From Prevotellaceae bacterium (lineage in GTDB: Bacteria; Bacteroidota; Bacteroidia; Bacteroidales; UBA932), in NCBI GenBank assembly GCA_031289415.1, contig JAITPN010000005.1:1-64000 (forward strand): DNA of 64,000 nucleotides, written 5' to 3'. Each line of letters begins with the position of its first letter. The first letter of the stretch is position 1. Below, piece by piece: positions 1-6,918 of the stretch. The notes below the pieces were generated by a model. It made no database searches and was not told the origin of the DNA. It saw only the letters and a list, made by a program, of their open reading frames with translations. The translations under genes were made by a program, and so were the position numbers.

Positions 1-2
1 GA

Positions 3-101
3 CGATTAGCTAAAGACTATGAATATACGACTTCTTCAAGTATCGCTATGATTCAAATCGCTTTTGTTTGTATTATGCTCAATAGAATAAAATCTCAATG
101 A
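3..101 (+). mobile_element. IS5-type transposase, C-terminal tail (window edge)
   Basis: A frame open from the window edge ends with TGA at 99-101. It reads RLAKDYEYTTSSSIAMIQIA followed by a short hydrophobic stretch ending LNRIK. The pattern K-D-Y-E, then a short gap, then a hydrophobic helix ending in R is what the extreme C-terminus of IS5-family DDE transposases looks like. Only the last 32 codons are inside the window. The element's end probably lies near 101-120, where the A/T-rich AAATTTAAACAGTTTCTAAG begins. The frame runs into the 3' end of the convergent lipoprotein gene. Family assignment rests on this short motif, so confidence is moderate. Confidence 0.6.
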
Positions 102-411
102 AATTTAAACAGTTTCTAAGTTTGTTGTCAGGTAGTGAATCTGATTTACAGCGATTGCCTTTTAATTCCATAAGATAATCTCCCTCCGGCAAATCAAAAC
201 TATAGTCGCCGGATTTATCTATACGCCAACTACCTTCTTCGGTTGTTGCATCAACCTTATGCAATGTAATTATTACATTGTCTATCTCCAGATTGCTCGC
301 CCCTGTGTAAGATATTCTTCCTGTGAGTGTTCCTGTATATGGCGTTTTGTCTTCTTTTTTACAGGAACAAAAAAACAGAATGCCAATGAATAGAATAAGT
401 GCGTTTCTCAT
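79..411 (-). CDS. Small lipoprotein, 3' end apparently replaced by an IS
   Basis: The 110-residue product starts with a lipoprotein signal peptide: a hydrophobic stretch to FFCSC, lipid Cys at 17, followed by KKEDK. The mature part (about 28-85) has the pattern of a small beta-sandwich: TLTGRISYTG, a strand ending ITLHKV, then SGDYSFDLPEGDYLMEL. This resembles carboxypeptidase-regulatory-like domains common in Bacteroidota lipoproteins. The last 15-17 residues are encoded by DNA that appears to belong to the IS5-type element, so the native C-terminus is probably lost. It is the last gene of a minus-strand set, 10 bp after the previous stop. Function unknown. Confidence 0.7.
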   Translation of the reverse strand: MRNALILFIGILFFCSCKKEDKTPYTGTLTGRISYTGASNLEIDNVIITLHKVDATTEEGSWRIDKSGDYSFDLPEGDYLMELKGNRCKSDSLPDNKLRNCLNFIEILFY

Positions 412-421
412 ATCTTTTGAT

Positions 422-1183
422 TTAAAATTTTATATTTACAGTCATTGCCATTTGAGGTTTGCCCTGCCAATCGAAAAGTGGCGTTGAAACAAGTTCGATA
501 TTATTTTTACGAAACCAATTAAAATTATCGCAATAAATCAAGAGTATCATTGCTCCTGCTCCTGCAAACCACCACCCCGAAGTAGATAATTGATTTTCAT
601 ATTTTTCATAAAAATTGTTGCGTTCCCATTGTTCATATTTAGGGTCTTTATGTTTTTTCAAGTTATTTTGCGCACTAATACAATAACCAATTCCTGTGCC
701 TAACAATACTGCTTCCATTCTCGAAAAAACTATTCCTTTCCCTGTCTGTTTAGTGGCAAATTGGTGTATTAAAGGCAAAGAATTCCACCTTTTTGCGTGT
801 AGTTCTTTTTGCCTGTTTTCCAATAAAAAACGCGCAGTTTTATATATTTGTAATTCTTCTTTTAATTGCGCAATAACAGCACGACTAATACTTTTTTCTT
901 GTTCATATTCAACAAGTAGCTGTTCTTTTTCTTTTTTCTGTTCATCAAGAGCATTTAAAATAGGCATTAATTCCTTACGGATTACATTTTCTACAACTGT
1001 TTTTATTGCCGTAGTATCATTATTTATTATATTTTTGATAAGGGTTTTAATATACTCATTATATTGCTTGTTGTTTGCTCCACCAATCTGTATATTAGAT
1101 TGTTGAGGATCTTCAGCAAAAAGATTAGGAAATCCGCAAAAGAGCAGGAACAACAATAATGCTATGTGCTTATTTTTTTTCAT
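422..1183 (-). CDS. Membrane protein with coiled coil, unknown function
   Basis: A 253-residue product if translation starts at the ATG at 1183, which directly precedes a good signal sequence (MKKNKHIALLLFLLFCGFPN). An upstream in-frame start at 1219 would lie deep inside the preceding gene. After the signal comes a polar region and a coiled coil rich in E, K and Q (about 80-130). Then follow a G-rich hydrophobic segment (LLGTGIGYCISAQ), a charged loop rich in K, Y, E and N, and a second hydrophobic segment (WWFAGAGAMILLIY). The C-terminus is beta-like and ends in F, as outer-membrane strands often do. It overlaps the upstream gene by 14 bp, suggesting translational coupling. I do not recognise the family. 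Confidence 0.7.
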   Translation of the reverse strand: MKKNKHIALLLFLLFCGFPNLFAEDPQQSNIQIGGANNKQYNEYIKTLIKNIINNDTTAIKTVVENVIRKELMPILNALDEQKKEKEQLLVEYEQEKSISRAVIAQLKEELQIYKTARFLLENRQKELHAKRWNSLPLIHQFATKQTGKGIVFSRMEAVLLGTGIGYCISAQNNLKKHKDPKYEQWERNNFYEKYENQLSTSGWWFAGAGAMILLIYCDNFNWFRKNNIELVSTPLFDWQGKPQMAMTVNIKF

Positions 1184-1505
1184 TGTATGTATTATTTTGA
1201 ATATTACCTTCGCCGCCATTTTGTTGATTTGTCATATCACTTTTTATTTTGGTTATCAGTGTATTCTGTTGATGAATAGTATCGCCCAACTTTATTATGG
1301 TGATTTTTAATTCTTGTATTTCTGTTTTATTATCTTGTATTTCTGTTTTATTATTTTGCAGGAATGAATTTTGTACTTGAATTTTATTTTCAAGATTGTT
1401 TATTTGTATAAACGATATTAGAACTGCAACAATTACAGGTGCAACAATGTTTTTAAGTATAAAACCGCCACAAGATTTTATTTTTTCTGTTACTTTCTTA
1501 TTCAT
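1170..1505 (-). CDS. Single-pass membrane coiled-coil protein, unknown
   Basis: The 111-residue product has a short basic N-terminus, one transmembrane helix (about 16-36, NIVAPVIVAVLISFIQI) and then a long coiled coil with repeated NKTEIQ units (two copies in tandem, about 52-64). The tail is N/Q/G rich. The architecture suggests a membrane-anchored spacer or a partner for the next gene, which is also a membrane coiled-coil protein. The start ATG at 1505 overlaps the stop of an open frame that runs through the heptamer array upstream (ATGA overlap). No homologue recognised. Confidence 0.65.
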   Translation of the reverse strand: MNKKVTEKIKSCGGFILKNIVAPVIVAVLISFIQINNLENKIQVQNSFLQNNKTEIQDNKTEIQELKITIIKLGDTIHQQNTLITKIKSDMTNQQNGGEGNIQNNTYNEKK

Positions 1506-1790
1506 ACGATTAAATTATTTTTAAGTTTATGAAAATTCATAAAATTTTTCTTGAAATTCGGACTATTAAGCCTTAATTGTTGAATTGTTAAATTTTTAAA
1601 TCGGTTAATAATAGGGAATTTAACGACCGTATTGGGGTCGCACTGTATGCAGAGGGAATGACATCGCCGCCGTCCGTCGTGTTTACTGACGGCGGCTTTG
1701 CGGTTGTGCTCGCTAAGGGTTGAGCCTGCCACGCGGAATGTGCGCCGCAGGTATAATAATTGTAAGGTATTACTTGTTGGTAAGGTAAGG
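1506..1790. other. Leader-like region between heptamer array and operon
   Basis: No convincing independent gene is visible here. On the minus strand the region lies between the promoter at 1878-1908 and the operon starting at 1505, so it would be transcribed as a long leader. It contains a GC-rich block (about 1625-1750) in otherwise A/T-rich DNA. A minus-strand frame stays open from the array to 1502 and ends in a TGA overlapping the ATG at 1505. I do not call it a gene because its only upstream initiator (TTG at 1891) lies inside the promoter. Confidence 0.4.
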
Positions 1791-1874
1791 TGTGTGCTGT
1801 GTGCTGTGTGCTGTGTGCTGTGTGCTGTGTGCTGTGTGCTGTGTGCTGTGTGCTGTGTGCTGTGTGCTGTGTGC
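1791..1874. repeat. Heptamer tandem array, 12 x TGTGTGC
   Basis: Twelve perfect copies of the 7-bp unit TGTGTGC lie head to tail (84 bp). The array begins within a few bases of the predicted start of the minus-strand transcript from the promoter at 1878-1908, so it would form the first bases of that RNA. Perfect short repeats of this kind are prone to slipped-strand change in copy number. Three units make 21 bp, the period seen in other arrays of this window. Confidence 0.95.
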
Positions 1875-1877
1875 GCA

Positions 1878-1908
1878 CAAAGATACAACAAAACCCTTTA
1901 TGGTGCAA
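1878..1908 (-). promoter_or_regulatory. Bacteroidota promoter reading into the heptamer array
   Basis: On the minus strand: TTG (1908-1906), 20 bp, then TATCTTTG (1885-1878). This matches the -33 TTG / -7 TAnnTTTG arrangement of the primary Bacteroidota sigma factor. The predicted start, around 1871-1873, falls in the first heptamer copy. The next gene on this strand is at 1505. Confidence 0.6.
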
Positions 1909-2064
1909 GGATTTGACGTAAAAGTTATCAGAACGTTTTCCACAATGCTCAGCATGTTGTTATAAATTATTGGCTGCAAAGGTAAAAATAATAATTGAAA
2001 AAATAGCTAAAATATGCAAAAAAAATGACTAAAATATGTAAAAATGCAAGGTTATACCCCGTCA

Positions 2065-2132
2065 TGGCGGGCTTGACCCGCCATCCCCTGACATGGGCTT
2101 TAGCCAAAATATTCAGGAATTGGGCTAAAGCC
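2065..2132. repeat. Two intergenic palindromes
   Basis: First palindrome: TGGCGGG-cttga-CCCGCCA (2065-2083), perfect 7-bp arms. Second: GGCTTTAGCC (2096-2105) and GGCTAAAGCC (2123-2132), perfect 10-bp arms around 17 bp. Both can form RNA hairpins. They look like dispersed intergenic palindromes rather than terminators, as no T-run follows. Confidence 0.6.
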
Positions 2133-2170
2133 GGAGACAATCAAGAACAAGAAAGTAACGCTCATGTATA

Positions 2171-2215
2171 GGTGTATCCAAAATGGATACAAATTGTATC
2201 CATTTTGGATACACC
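2171..2215. promoter_or_regulatory. Double palindrome, probable operator
   Basis: A perfect 20-bp inverted repeat: arm 2171-2190, 5-bp loop AAATT, arm 2196-2215. Each arm is itself a palindrome of the form GTATCC-N5-GGATAC, so GTATCC occurs four times in alternating orientation. It lies about 30 bp upstream of the -7 box at 2245-2252, a position suited to a repressor or activator of the lipoprotein gene at 2283. No regulator gene adjoins it. Confidence 0.55.
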
Positions 2216-2244
2216 ATTTTGATACAACGTAATGAAAAAATACT

Positions 2245-2252
2245 TACCTTTG
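2245..2252 (+). promoter_or_regulatory. -7 box TACCTTTG for the propeller lipoprotein
   Basis: TACCTTTG fits the Bacteroidota -7 consensus. Transcription would start near 2258, downstream of the in-frame codon at 2232, which argues that the gene starts at the ATG at 2283. A possible -33 element TTTTG is at 2217-2221, with 23-bp spacing, slightly long. Confidence 0.55.
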
Positions 2253-2282
2253 CAATTATTAATTTATAAAATTAAGAGAATA

Positions 2283-3431
2283 ATGAAAACAATTTCAAAC
2301 TTACGCCATGTAAGTATAATTACAATTATCTTTCTAATATTCGAATCTTGTGGTAATAACAATGAAAATATTATTCATGCAGGAGAAAAAAGAACAAGTA
2401 TTAGTATTGTCATAGATTCGATGATTATAGACGCCACATATACCAGCGGGCAAGGAAATTTTTATATGAAAGATTCTATCATCACTTTTGCGGATACGTA
2501 TTATTCTACATTTTTCCATTATGACATAAACACAGGAAAATATATATCCAAGCATTTTAGTAGAGGCAATGGACCAAATGAGTTGAATAAATTCATGTGT
2601 GCTTATCCTGCATTAAATGGAAAACAGGTTTTTATTTTGGATGCGTCCAACTATCTATTGAGTTTCGATGAACAATTTAATATATCAAAGCATGGGACAG
2701 TGAATTTTGGATGGAGTAAAAATCAGCAATCTTCTGATTTTGAATCTCCTACAAATTACAATGTCATGCAAATGACAGATTTTGGGATACATTTTACTTA
2801 TTTAAATGATTCGATATTAATTATTCCTGTCAATATTGTAAAGAGGTTTACATCAAGACATGGATTGATACACAGGAATCATTATAAAAGAGGTCATATT
2901 TTCGGTAAATTAAATATAAATAATATGAAGGTGGAAAAAATATTTGGGCAATTTCCCGAAATATATAAAAAGTCCCCGACTCCTCATTTGGAATTTTTTC
3001 AGTATGCAGTAAAAGGAGATACAATGTATGTCAATCATGCTGTCGATTCATTAATATATGTATATGAATATCCTGACCGTTTATTATATACAATGGGTTA
3101 TGAATGTAATAATATCAACAGAAAATATACGATAACAACAATTGTTGACGAAGGGAGAATATTCATGGATGATAAGAAAAAAGCAGAAATTAATACAGGG
3201 TTGAAGTATATCCCTCAGACTAATCTTTTAATACGTACTTATATGAAATTCATAAGAGGAGAATCGGGGCTACAAGTTTATGAAAACAGTCATTTAATTG
3301 GCGATTTTGAAATGCCTCCCTATTTCATTTTTCTTGGCTATTATAATGGCGTGTATTATGGAGTAAGAATAATACCAATTGAAACGGAAGATAAAACCGA
3401 ATTTGTGTTTTATAAGTTAATTGTAAAATGA
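2283..3431 (+). CDS. 6-bladed beta-propeller lipoprotein
   Basis: A 382-residue product from ATG 2283. It has a signal peptide with lipobox-like FESC, then GNNNEN, so it is an exported lipoprotein. The mature protein is strand rich and contains the segment SRGNGPNELNKF. The GNGPNE motif is the hallmark I associate with the Bacteroides 6-bladed beta-propeller (BF3164-like) lipoproteins, found in many copies per genome with no settled function. The stop overlaps the start of the next, truncated frame (ATGA at 3428-3431). The gene is A/T rich compared with the core genes to the right. Confidence 0.75.
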   Translation: MKTISNLRHVSIITIIFLIFESCGNNNENIIHAGEKRTSISIVIDSMIIDATYTSGQGNFYMKDSIITFADTYYSTFFHYDINTGKYISKHFSRGNGPNELNKFMCAYPALNGKQVFILDASNYLLSFDEQFNISKHGTVNFGWSKNQQSSDFESPTNYNVMQMTDFGIHFTYLNDSILIIPVNIVKRFTSRHGLIHRNHYKRGHIFGKLNINNMKVEKIFGQFPEIYKKSPTPHLEFFQYAVKGDTMYVNHAVDSLIYVYEYPDRLLYTMGYECNNINRKYTITTIVDEGRIFMDDKKKAEINTGLKYIPQTNLLIRTYMKFIRGESGLQVYENSHLIGDFEMPPYFIFLGYYNGVYYGVRIIPIETEDKTEFVFYKLIVK

Positions 3432-3484
3432 AAATAAAGATTTTTTTCATATTGATGATTTTTTCATTCACTACTGTCCGCTAA
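3428..3484 (+). pseudogene. Stump of an exported-protein gene
   Basis: An ATG overlapping the upstream stop begins MKIKIFFILMIFSFTTVR and then stops at TAA 3482-3484. This is a typical signal peptide (basic residues, hydrophobic core) with nothing behind it. The overlap suggests it was once the second gene of an operon with the propeller lipoprotein. The break coincides with CTACTGTCCGCTAAA, which may be the end of an inserted element. Confidence 0.5.
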
Positions 3485-3727
3485 AGTCAAAAAATAGTTA
3501 TAATTTAGTTTTTACTGTCTGATAATCAGATATAATTGTTTCTATTTTCAAAAGCAAGCCTCCATATTTTGGGGAATAACGAACTTTGATAGTTACTCCT
3601 TAAAATCCGTTTATTTTTTTTGTTTTTTAATGAAATAAATTTAAAAAAGTTTGGTATTTTCCGTCTCTTTTTTTGCACAATTTTTACCTCGCCGCCGCAT
3701 GAATGGGGGTTGTTAAGGATTGACTAT
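3471..3727. other. Gene-free region with a possible IS-end relic
   Basis: A/T-rich DNA without an intact gene. A minus-strand frame of about 34 codons (about 3498-3602) reads like a protein C-terminus (VRYSPKYGGLLLKIETII) but has no start. Together with the CTACTGTCCGCTAAA motif at the break of the upstream gene, this could be the last piece of an IS or another decayed gene. I cannot identify it. Confidence 0.3.
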
Positions 3728-5590
3728 TTACACCGTACTTTTTATCGTCCGGTATATTCCATCGACGTCAATGCCACATTCGGCGTGTAATTGCGCAACG
3801 GTTCCCTGTTCTATATATTTGTCGGGGATGCCGAGGCGGATGACGGGAAGCGGATAGTGGTTCGCCGTAAAAAATTCGGCTACCGCACTGCCCAGTCCGC
3901 CTATTACCGTGCCGTTTTCGACGGTTACTACACGTGTATATGTGCGTCCGACGTCGTGCAGCGCTTTTTCATCAATCGGTTTCGCGAAGCGCATATCGTA
4001 ATGCGCTACCGCGACGCCTTCGGAGGCAAGGCGGTCGAGCGCGTTCACTACGGCGTTTCCGATGTTTCCGATGCTCAGTACCGCTGTGTTTTCGCCGTTT
4101 CTCAATTTGCGCGACGTGCCGATGGTTATTTTTTCAAAAGGCGCGTGTTTCCATGCAAGCCCTGCACCTGCGCCCCGCGGATAGCGGATTGCGAAGACGT
4201 TGCCGTTGGGCAGTTGTGCGGTGTACATTAAGTTCCGCAATTCTACTTCGTTCATCGGCGACGAAACGACCATGTTAGGGATGCAGCGGAAGTAAGCCAA
4301 ATCGTATGCGCCGTGATGCGTAGCGCCGTCTTCGCCCACCAGCCCGCTGCGGTCGAGGCAGAGTACTACTTGTAAGTTTTGCAAGGCTACGTCGTGAACC
4401 ACGGAGTCGAATGCCCGTTGCATAAATGAGGAGTAAATGTTGCAAAACGGCAGTAAGCCTTGCGCCGCCAATCCTGCTGAAAAAGTTACGGCGTGGGCTT
4501 CGGCAATGCCTACGTCAAAAGTGCGGTGCGGCATTTTCTCCATCATCAGATTCAAGGAGCATCCGGTGGGCATGGCAGGCGTGATGCCTACAATTTTTTC
4601 GTTTTGTTCGGCAAGTTCGATAATGGTTTCGCCAAACACATCTTGGTAGCGCATCGGCGCACCGTTTACCTTAATGCGTTGTCCGGTGTTTTTGTTAAAC
4701 AACCCCGGCGCGTGCCAATCGGTTTGGTTTTCTTCGGCAGGTTTATATCCTTTTCCTTTTGTGGTAACTACGTGCAGCAGTTTTGCGCCGTCAATATGCT
4801 GCAACGAGCGTAGCGCCGACGTCAGGCGTGGTATGTCATGTCCGTCCACCGGTCCGAAATAGCGGAATCCCATTGCTTCGAAAAGGTTGCTTTGTTGAAA
4901 TGCGGTTCGTTTCACAGCCGCCATAAAACGTTGTACGGTATGGCGAATGACGTTTTTCCCCAACCAGTTCCATATTTTGTCTTTGGCTTTGTTGTAATGC
5001 GCCGAAAGCGTGAGTTTCATCAGGTATTGATGCAGTGCGCCTACGTTTTCGTCAATCGAAATGTTATTGTCGTTGAGTACTACCAGCAGGTTTGATTGCA
5101 TCGCGCCGGCGTTGTTCAGTCCTTCAAAAGCCAGCCCTCCTGTCAGTGCGCCGTCGCCGATGACTGCCACGGTTTGCTGCTTTACGCCTTGCAGCGCGGC
5201 TGCCGTAGCCATGCCGAGCGCCGCCGATACGGATATCGAGGAATGTCCGCCGCCAAACGGGTCGTATATACTTTCGCTGCGGCGCGGAAAACCGCTTATT
5301 CCGTTATATTTCCGGTTCGTATGGAACGCGTCGCGCCTTTCCGTCAAAATCTTGTGCGCATACGCCTGATGTCCTACGTCCCATATCAGTTTGTCGTGCG
5401 GCGTATCAAATACATAGTGCAAGGCTACGGTAAGTTCCACCACGCCGAGGCTTGCTCCTATGTGTCCGGGATTTTCGGCGCAGGCGTCAATAATCAATGT
5501 GCGCAATTCGGCGCATACTTCGGGCAGTTGCCGAGTGTCCAACTTGCGCAAATCCGCCGGATTATTTATAGTATGAAGTAATGATGTCAA
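3728..5590 (-). CDS. dxs: 1-deoxy-D-xylulose-5-phosphate synthase
   Basis: Condenses pyruvate and glyceraldehyde 3-phosphate, using thiamine diphosphate, as the first step of the MEP isoprenoid pathway; cytoplasmic. The sequence shows the N-terminal transketolase-like half with GHIGASLGVVELT, WDVGHQAYAHKIL and the thiamine-diphosphate site GDGALTGG...LNN, then the pyrimidine-binding half with LVGEDGATHHGAYDL and the C-terminal transketolase domain. Homology begins at about SLLHTINNPADLR, right after a TTG at 5590, giving 620 residues. The frame continues upstream to 5791 but that part lies inside the esterase gene and has no family similarity. No ATG fits, so TTG is taken. It starts 8 bp after the esterase stop, as the last gene of a pgm-esterase-dxs set. 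Confidence 0.93.
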   Translation of the reverse strand: MTSLLHTINNPADLRKLDTRQLPEVCAELRTLIIDACAENPGHIGASLGVVELTVALHYVFDTPHDKLIWDVGHQAYAHKILTERRDAFHTNRKYNGISGFPRRSESIYDPFGGGHSSISVSAALGMATAAALQGVKQQTVAVIGDGALTGGLAFEGLNNAGAMQSNLLVVLNDNNISIDENVGALHQYLMKLTLSAHYNKAKDKIWNWLGKNVIRHTVQRFMAAVKRTAFQQSNLFEAMGFRYFGPVDGHDIPRLTSALRSLQHIDGAKLLHVVTTKGKGYKPAEENQTDWHAPGLFNKNTGQRIKVNGAPMRYQDVFGETIIELAEQNEKIVGITPAMPTGCSLNLMMEKMPHRTFDVGIAEAHAVTFSAGLAAQGLLPFCNIYSSFMQRAFDSVVHDVALQNLQVVLCLDRSGLVGEDGATHHGAYDLAYFRCIPNMVVSSPMNEVELRNLMYTAQLPNGNVFAIRYPRGAGAGLAWKHAPFEKITIGTSRKLRNGENTAVLSIGNIGNAVVNALDRLASEGVAVAHYDMRFAKPIDEKALHDVGRTYTRVVTVENGTVIGGLGSAVAEFFTANHYPLPVIRLGIPDKYIEQGTVAQLHAECGIDVDGIYRTIKSTV

Positions 5591-5598
5591 TATAATTC

Positions 5599-6906
5599 TT
5601 ATTTCATTTCGGCAAACATTTTCATTGTTTCGCCATGGTAAGCGCTGCCTACTTCGTGGGTATGTCCGAGTGTGGGATAAGCTACCCACGTTTTTCGGGA
5701 TTTCACTTGGTTGAACACGGCGAAGTTTGTGTGCGGCGGGCATATCTCGTCCTGTACGCCGATGCCCATTATCACAGGGCATGTAATCCATTGCGCAAGG
5801 TTTTTTACATCGAAATAGCTTAGCACGTCGTATATTTTTTCCAAAGATGTTTCGGGATGTTTGCTGACGTATTCATCAAGGTCGTTTTTAGGCCACGCTG
5901 CAATTTTAAAGTAGTCGCGGTAATCGGAAAGGAACGGAATGTGCGGCGAAGCGGCTTTCACACGCGGGTCGAGCGCCGCTGCCGCGAATGACAGTGCGCC
6001 GCCTTGGCTGCCGCCTTGCACGCCTATACGGTCGGCGTCAATTTCGGGACGGCTGCACACGAAATCAACAGCCCGCACTACGTCGAGAAATGCGCCGCGA
6101 TAGTAATACGTTTCCTTGCTTTCCAATCCGTACATAATCCATTTTCCGAAACGGTTGGTGGGTTGGTTTAATCCTTGTCCGCGAATAGATAATACGAAGT
6201 GGGCAAAGCCGTCCCACGTGGTGTCGGGCAAGTACCCCGGTGTATTATATCCCATGTATTCGATAATTACCGGATGCTTGCCTGCGTGTGTGGGTTGTGC
6301 ATAGTAGCCGCGTATCAACTCATTTTCGAATGACCGCATTTCTACCAAAAACATACGGTAGTCGGCATTGGAATGTTGCGGTTGCGGGGTTAGCTTATAT
6401 TTTGGCGCTACTTTTTTCAGTTCCGCAAGGTTGTTTTCCCAAAAGGCTTTGAAGTCGTCTTTGGCGTCTATCGGCGAACTTATTTGTTCGGGTTCAACGC
6501 CTACATTAACTTTTGTTTCAAATATCGTGGTGTCGTTGCGAAGCAGTTGCACCGCGTATCTGTAAAAGCCCGGATCGGGATTCTCTTTCCGAAATTCACG
6601 ACGGTATGTCTGCTTTCCTTTCAATATGATTGGCAAAGTGTCGGCATGTAGGAAACGATAATCGTCGGTGGTGCAGGTTACGGTGAGAACGGCAGGCGTG
6701 CGCCCCTCGTTGTCATTGGCGATAGTTACGGTGAAGCGGATAGGGTCAGGCGACAGGAAAATATAATCGGAATCGGCTATTGCTACCGTGCAGGTGATTT
6801 TATGGTTGTCAATCGGCGTGTGTGTGCCATGGCAGGCAAACAGCAGGATGCCGCCTATAAAAGCAACCGTAATAAATGATTTGCGTATGTGATTTGCGTA
6901 TGTCAT
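5599..6906 (-). CDS. CE7-family acetyl xylan esterase lipoprotein
   Basis: Likely removes acetyl groups from xylan or xylo-oligosaccharides, outside the cytoplasm. The 435-residue product has a signal peptide with lipobox LFAC (Cys 25), an N-terminal beta-rich region (about 35-140), and an alpha/beta-hydrolase domain of the AXE1/CE7 family. The triad is visible: Ser 300 in GGSQGG, Asp 386 in GVQDEICPP and His 415 in LGHTHE. The RGQG motif near 242 also fits CE7. It sits between pgm and dxs with 12-bp and 8-bp gaps, so it is likely cotranscribed with housekeeping genes. Substrate is inferred from the family and from the xylan genes elsewhere in the window. Confidence 0.85.
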   Translation of the reverse strand: MTYANHIRKSFITVAFIGGILLFACHGTHTPIDNHKITCTVAIADSDYIFLSPDPIRFTVTIANDNEGRTPAVLTVTCTTDDYRFLHADTLPIILKGKQTYRREFRKENPDPGFYRYAVQLLRNDTTIFETKVNVGVEPEQISSPIDAKDDFKAFWENNLAELKKVAPKYKLTPQPQHSNADYRMFLVEMRSFENELIRGYYAQPTHAGKHPVIIEYMGYNTPGYLPDTTWDGFAHFVLSIRGQGLNQPTNRFGKWIMYGLESKETYYYRGAFLDVVRAVDFVCSRPEIDADRIGVQGGSQGGALSFAAAALDPRVKAASPHIPFLSDYRDYFKIAAWPKNDLDEYVSKHPETSLEKIYDVLSYFDVKNLAQWITCPVIMGIGVQDEICPPHTNFAVFNQVKSRKTWVAYPTLGHTHEVGSAYHGETMKMFAEMK

Positions 6907-6918
6907 ATAATTGTTTTT

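Noticed and set aside
1588-1908. Minus-strand frames with AHSTQHT repeats as real proteins
   Set aside because: They come from the heptamer array, and their initiators lie upstream of or inside the predicted promoter; kept only as a finding on geometry.
2171-2215. HipB-type operator
   Set aside because: HipB sites have TATCC and GGATA separated by 8 bp; here the gap is 5 bp and no hip genes are seen.
5591-5791. Extended N-terminus of Dxs
   Set aside because: The extra 67 codons lie inside the esterase gene and do not resemble Dxs.
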